DNA from: Spinacia oleracea
Taxonomy: Eukaryota > Streptophyta > Magnoliopsida > Caryophyllales > Amaranthaceae
Assembly: GCF_020520425.1 (NCBI RefSeq)
Contig: NC_079487.1
Location: 129,354,385 to 129,418,384, forward strand
DNA length: 64,000 nt
Direction of reading: 5' to 3'
Shown here: piece after piece, positions 59,489 to 64,000 of the stretch
How the letters are laid out: the number at the start of each line of letters is the position of its first letter
Position numbering within the stretch: the first letter of the stretch is position 1
Notes under the pieces: model-generated
What the model was told of the DNA's origin: nothing
Database searches by the model: none
What the model saw: the letters and a program-made list of their open reading frames with translations, nothing else
Translations under genes and position numbers: made by a program

Positions 59489-60720
59489 GGCAAATTTGCC
59501 AAAAACAACATTTTATAACCGAATTTAGCGAGAAACAACCTTTTAAAAAAATGCGAAAAAAAAAAGACCTTAAATTAAAAAAATTGCAAAGAACAACCGA
59601 AACCCATTTTCTGGCGTTGACCTCACAATTCCAGCCAATTGACTCTCCGTTTTTGCGAATCACACCCCTTTTCCCTCCAAATTTCCTTCTTAAAAGCAAA
59701 ATAACCCCAAAAAAAATCATTAACTTCTTTCTTCTCTCTGTTCTTCTTCACCCAAACCCAATTTCCTCTCTTATTGCTCAAAAGGATTCGTAGAAATTGC
59801 TGGTCCAAGGTTGATTTTTTTCTCAATTCAAACATTTTCGACTATCTCCATCTACATTTTGTTAAGTTTGGTGTATTAATTTTGTGGAATTGTAGTGTAT
59901 GAAAGTTAGGATCTTTTCCCCCAAATGTTTGAATTGAATCGATTAGGCTGAAATTGGCGTCTGTTAATTGGTGCAGTTACAGTAACCATGGCTCCAATGA
60001 AGGAAGTGAGATGTGGATGTGGGTTTCCCGTTTTTAAGAGGACTGCTTGGACTCATGAAAACCTGGGAAGGAAGTTAGTAGCTTGCAAATTCTACAATTC
60101 CAAAACTGGGCAAAGGGAATGCAAAAAATTTGATTGGGTTGATGAAGGTATATTTGATTGGCAAAGGAATGTTACTAATGTGCTTGTAGCGTAAAAGCAT
60201 ACGTTGCCAACTGATCTAGCCATTATGAGGAACATATTGGCATGTATTGAGCAAGAGATGATAGGCTAGTTGAAGAGGTTGATAGGTTGAAGAAGAACAA
60301 GGGCATGATGAAGGTTGATGGCGCCAAGAATGGATGGGGGTCTGAGAATTATGATTTGGTTCAGAATAAGCTGATGGAGGTGATTAATGTATGTGCAATT
60401 GTGTCTGTTTTAGTGAGATTCACTCTTATGAAGCTATTTGGGTAGATGATAAGATGACATGCTCTTGGAGTGTTAGTCAAGTACGAAGCTAGTTTAGGTG
60501 TAATTCTTAGTTGTATTGCGATGTCTTCTTTGTAATCAAACCATTATGGTTTCGAATGAACGGAAAGTTTGCCTCATTATGTTTGCCACAATGAATTGGA
60601 TTCCTAAACCTTATCGTGTTTTCTTGATTTTACATTTCCATAAAAAATGCACTGTTAAAGTGCTCGGTTTCACAAAACATGCTCGGTTTCACAATATAAC
60701 TTGAAAATGCCTAAAAGGAG
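59489..60720. mobile_element. MULE-like end and body related to the 884-1361 element, carrying a GRF gene
   Basis: The left end GGCAAATTTGCCAAAAACAA continues in alignment with the reverse-complemented right arm of the element at 884-1361 (ACATTTTATA..., GACCTTAAATT, TTGCAAAGAACAACC). A second shared block lies at about 60660-60712 (AACATGCTCGGTTTCACAA versus AACATGCTCGTTTTCACAA at about 1162). Between them lies a GRF zinc-finger pseudogene. The right terminus was not found, so the end is approximate. Confidence 0.5.
59988..60445 (+). pseudogene. GRF-type zinc-finger gene, broken
   Basis: The ATG at 59988 opens 68 codons with a complete zf-GRF module: CGCG (residues 10-13), TxxNxGR (about 22-28), Cys at about 33, then CKKFDWVDE (about 50-58). 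Translation stops at 60194. The same frame continues as an open remnant, and after a second stop and a frame change the typical tail follows: a charged coiled-coil-like stretch, then LMEVINVCAIVSVLVRFTLM, a hydrophobic segment ending at a stop at 60445. The layout matches small plant At4g04775-like proteins. GRF fingers bind single-stranded nucleic acid in other proteins; here a role is unknown. The short ORF might still be expressed. Confidence 0.65.
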
Positions 60721-62043
60721 AGAAGTTATTCAAATAAGATCAATATAATACTTTTCCATGCCAAATTGGCTAAAATATTACAAAAGTAGTCAAATTAACA
60801 AATGTTGACTCAAACATACAAAAGTTGACTAATGTTTCAAGAGAAAAATACAAGCATCCACTTTGAATTCACTACACAACCACTAACTTCACTAAGAAGA
60901 ACCACAAATTAACTAAATAATAAGGGGGTGGAGTGAGCTTTGTTGGAGGGGGTGGATTTTTCCAATTTGATCTTACCTCTCGCACCAACTTAAAGTGAAA
61001 TTGTGAACCTTAATTTGGTAAAAATGACTCAGATGGATGCACAATGTCTGATTTACATGGTCCTATACTCCTAGGGTACATAGTACGGAATATGTTTTTG
61101 CTAATTTTGTTTTGCTTCATGTGTTGACCTAAAGTAATTGCTACGGTGTAGTAATTAAGTCCATAGTAAGTATTCTTCAAGTGTTCAATACGGACACACC
61201 TTACCCACTTTTTATGAACTTTGTAACACATTTTCTTATGTAGTTTTATACATTTAGTGGAGTAGCATATTAGGGCATTCATGCAACTTTTTCCCTCGAT
61301 TGAATTTGAACTTATTTCAATGTTCTTCCTCAAATAAAGGCACAACACAACCACACAATCACACTGCAACGACCATTGTATCTTGATCCAATTCTATAAA
61401 TTTTGAGGTAGATAAGAATCAATGTGAAAGAATTGGTTGAAGCTCAAGGTCGTCCATATGGAGTTATGCGCCATTGTCCCTATCAATGTGACCATCGCGT
61501 CATTTCTTTTTGATGCTATGAAGGTAATAATGAGTATTAAATTGTTTGGTGTTAATACTCTTGATAGAGATATAATCTTATGATATTTTATGTACAATAG
61601 ACTTCTAGTCGCATTAGGTTTCCTAATACAATTAGGACTAATATTGTGAACCACTTGTATATATTTGATCAATGACAACACTCTAATTTAAGGAGTTTCA
61701 CTAATCTAACAACTCTGTAAATGATTTTGTACAAACAATAATATTTATAACGAACATTCTTGCTAAAATATTCTGGATGGAGTCACGCACATCTTCAAGT
61801 GTACAAACAATAATATTTGTAACGAACATTCCTGCTAAAATATTCCGGATGGAGTCACGCACACCTTCGAGTGGTGTTGTCACATAGATCATGAATGAAT
61901 TCACAATTTCACAATGGCTAATTGGGTTGGGCGTGTTAAAATCTAAGAGTTAACTGGAGTTGTATGCAATGTGAACTGGAAAATAAGCATAGGTTAATCT
62001 CTCATTTTGAGGGCATAGGTTAATCTCTTATTATGAGTGAATA
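60721..62043. other. Intergenic; one unassigned frame and a 72-bp tandem repeat
   Basis: No gene recognised. A minus-strand open stretch at 61369-61010 lacks an ATG at its beginning and has no family resemblance I can name. Confidence 0.35.
61728..61871 (-). repeat. Two tandem 72-bp units
   Basis: 61728-61799 and 61800-61871 are near-identical. The 72-bp period keeps frame, so the minus strand reads two copies of a 24-residue unit (V-R-D-S-I-x-N-I-L-A-x-M-F-V-x-N-I-I-V-C-T). The host frame (61904-61701) is short and unrecognised, so it may be chance. Confidence 0.7.
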
Positions 62044-63827
62044 GGGTAAATTTTATTGGTCATTGAGAAATACCACAATTATATCAAATAAGTTCTCTCT
62101 CTAGAAAACTATCTGACTTCTCTCTAAAAAAAGGAGCGCAAAACCTAAACCCTAAGTTTATTCCTTGGCGGCGGCCCTAGATCCGCCTCTCAACTTGGGT
62201 CGCCGGCGAGCTTCCGTCATCAAGGCTTCATCGGGGCTTCGACGTAGTTCGTTGAAGAATTTTCCTACGTTTCCGTCCAGAGTTTAGGGGAAGCGGTGGA
62301 AGCTCGTCTCCGAGGAGCGTCGTTTTAATAGCTAGTGTTCTTCAGATCCGACCGTCAACGACTCGCCAATTCGTAAACGGAGGTTAATCAGACCAGATCA
62401 ACAACTTGGGGCGCCATTTTCGATTTCACCCCAAACGCAGCTGCCATAATAACGCCGGTAAAGGTAAAGTTTTGGTTAGGGTGTCTAATTTTGGATTGGA
62501 AATGCTAAATTTGGTTGTGATCTGTTTATTGGGGGTTTTTGGTTTTTTCAATTCTCAAATCTTTTCTAATCGCCGCCGTCTCGTAGTGTCGGATAACCCC
62601 GATCTTGAATGTAAAGGTAAAGATTAATAGAGGGGTCCTAATCGTCGTCGTCTCGTAGTGTCGGATTATTCCGATCTTGAAGGTAAAGGTAAAGATTAGT
62701 AGAAGGTCTCTGTTTTGGGATTGAATTGACCATTTTCGATTTTGATAGTTATCATACCTCTATGTTTTGGCTTTCTGGTGGTTTTAGATTGTAGTAGTCG
62801 TCTTGGTCTAGTAGTCCAAGTTTAGGTAGTAGTTTTTTCACGGTATGTTTATTCTGTTGTTGTTGTGGTTGTTTAGCTTAGTAATCTGCTTAGGGGTTGG
62901 TTGTTTTCCTGGTGTTTTTGTTGGTTCATATGCTTCCTTGGCGTGGGTGCGAGTGGGCTTCTTGTTTGAATGTCCATTGTGGGTGTATCAGTTTACAAAG
63001 GTTTTAGGTGAAGTAATTTTGGGTTCAAACCCTAGGAATAGGATGGTCAAGGGAAGAGATGCCCGACCCTTCCCCAATGTCTGGTGTCTTAGTTTTTGGG
63101 AAGTTGTTGTCCTGGGTGTTGTAAAAGATGACAACGGTAACCTTGTTAGTGGCTTTGATGGGGTTTGTGGGGGTCTATTTTATGTAGGTCTTCCATTTCT
63201 AGGTGTGGGACTATGTTGGGGGGAAGTTTGGTTTTCACGGGATTTGGGTGTTTGTTCCGATTTGGTTAATCGGAGGTCATTGGGACTGACCGTTAAGCCT
63301 CAGTTTAGGTATGCGATGAATTTCATTCTTATTGCATTCAAAAGTTCATATATGAGCGTTGCTCCCCATTTTGGGGGGATTCATAGTATGCTACTCGAAT
63401 TGTGTCTCTTCCCCTTTAAAGGGAGGTTTCAAGGTTTGTTGTCTTGTGATGTTACTTTCCTTCTGTGTCTTGCATTATGTTTCGAGTGCCACATGTTATT
63501 AGAGGAACATCTCAGTTGTTTTCACCCAAGCTTCACCCTTTGTGGAAAAGGAAAAGGAAAATGGGGAAGCATGTGTATTGTAGGTTTTGGCACGCATAGT
63601 TCGAAGTGGTGCTACCTGCAACAAGAGTCCAACTGCCAAGGGCCAACTCGGAGAGCGATTACTTTAAGTTATCCTTTCAAGTTTTTGATGTTAGAGCAAC
63701 TAGTGCTCATGTTGTTAATATAGTTCTTGTACAAGTCTATAAAAGCCTTGTAGTATGGTAGACTATTTCTTTTATGTATGATTAAGCCTATGTCAAAAAA
63801 AAAAAACGGGTAAATTTTATAGGTCAT
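62044..63827 (+). mobile_element. Poly(A) retroposon, about 1.74 kb, with 20-bp target duplications
   Basis: GGGTAAATTTTATTGGTCAT (62044-62063) recurs at 63808-63827 with one mismatch. Directly before the right copy is A12 (63795-63806). This is the signature of LINE-mediated insertion. The 5-prime part (about 62100-62400) is a GC-rich leader with CTCTCTAGA, AAACCTAAACCCTAA and GGCGGCGGCC, similar in style to plant L1 leaders. No reverse transcriptase or endonuclease is present. A duplicated unit of about 75 bp (CGTCTCGTAGTGTCGGAT...) lies at about 62570-62700. It is either a LINE-derived non-autonomous element or a retroposed transcript. Confidence 0.75.
62845..63723 (+). CDS. Unrecognised 292-codon ORF inside the retroposon
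   Basis: A true ATG at 62845 opens 292 codons with no stop until 63721-63723. The product is rich in Leu, Val, Gly, Cys and Trp, with a hydrophobic start (MFILLLLWLFSLVICLGVG) that could be a signal anchor. I see no known domain. The strand is T/G-rich, which by itself favours long hydrophobic frames, so this may be non-coding. It is wholly contained in the inserted unit and ends about 70 bp before its poly(A). Confidence 0.25.
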   Translation: MFILLLLWLFSLVICLGVGCFPGVFVGSYASLAWVRVGFLFECPLWVYQFTKVLGEVILGSNPRNRMVKGRDARPFPNVWCLSFWEVVVLGVVKDDNGNLVSGFDGVCGGLFYVGLPFLGVGLCWGEVWFSRDLGVCSDLVNRRSLGLTVKPQFRYAMNFILIAFKSSYMSVAPHFGGIHSMLLELCLFPFKGRFQGLLSCDVTFLLCLALCFECHMLLEEHLSCFHPSFTLCGKGKGKWGSMCIVGFGTHSSKWCYLQQESNCQGPTRRAITLSYPFKFLMLEQLVLMLLI

Positions 63828-64000
63828 GTCTTGCCTACATCGTGCATTCTTGCATATCTTATATGCCTTGAAGTTGGATAAATGTTAAAACAAAAGTAGA
63901 AAAGTTGATTGAATATAATAAAATATGGATAAAGTAAGAGAAATGTGTAAAAAGGTTGGTATGTGTAAGGAAAAAAAATGAATAAAGTAAGAGAAAGTGA
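63828..64000. other. Window edge, nothing recognised
   Basis: AT-rich sequence with no feature. Confidence 0.4.

Noticed and set aside
61010-61369. 119-codon minus-strand frame
   Set aside because: Starts with TTG, is AT-rich, and shows no recognisable motif.

Overview
This is plant nuclear DNA, almost certainly spinach (Spinacia oleracea) or a very close Amaranthaceae relative. The strongest sign is an intronless Lhcb1 gene at 22375-23178, whose 267-aa product matches, as I remember it, the spinach LHCII protein used for crystal structures at all but about one residue. The intergenic DNA is also rich in the tactccgta word typical of this order. No organism search could be run, so this is inference.

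Left part (1-26 kb): the first exon of a chloroplast-targeted protein leaves the window at the left edge (minus strand). A repeat-rich stretch follows, holding a foldback MULE-like element, SINE relics and CACTA-like and hAT-like MITEs. Next come a four-exon NPF (NRT1/PTR) transporter at 8536-12044 (+), an intronless TMEM45/DUF716 membrane protein at 13021-13953 (-), a tandem pair of CREG-like secreted flavin-fold proteins at 15774-18342 and 19409-21617 (+), and Lhcb1 (-).

Middle part (27-56 kb): an array of six apparently intact CYP71-type cytochrome P450 genes, all on the minus strand and all with one phase-0 intron just before the I-helix. Genes 1-3 (27.4-39.4 kb) form one subgroup (DMF[AV]AGSDTT, FGAGRRGCPG). 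Genes 4-6 (45.0-55.7 kb) form a second ([19 protein letters not shown]). A truncated P450 pseudogene with a Copia relic lies between genes 5 and 6. Long flanking homologies show that the array grew by segmental duplication. No terpene synthase, acyltransferase, glycosyltransferase or other pathway gene lies among them, so this is a tandem P450 family rather than a demonstrated biosynthetic gene cluster.

Right part (56-64 kb): mostly transposons. There is a 1.78-kb MULE-like element with about 495-bp terminal inverted repeats and a perfect 9-bp target duplication. Beside it lies a second MULE-like end, related to the element at 0.9 kb, next to a broken GRF zinc-finger gene. Near the edge is a 1.74-kb poly(A) retroposon with a 20-bp target duplication.

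The novelty candidates are modest: GRF zinc-finger capture by a MULE family, loss of a splice donor in one CREG copy, an NPF transporter lacking the first Glu of ExxER, a solo LTR set 15 bp after a P450 stop codon, and two repeat families with unusual internal palindromes.
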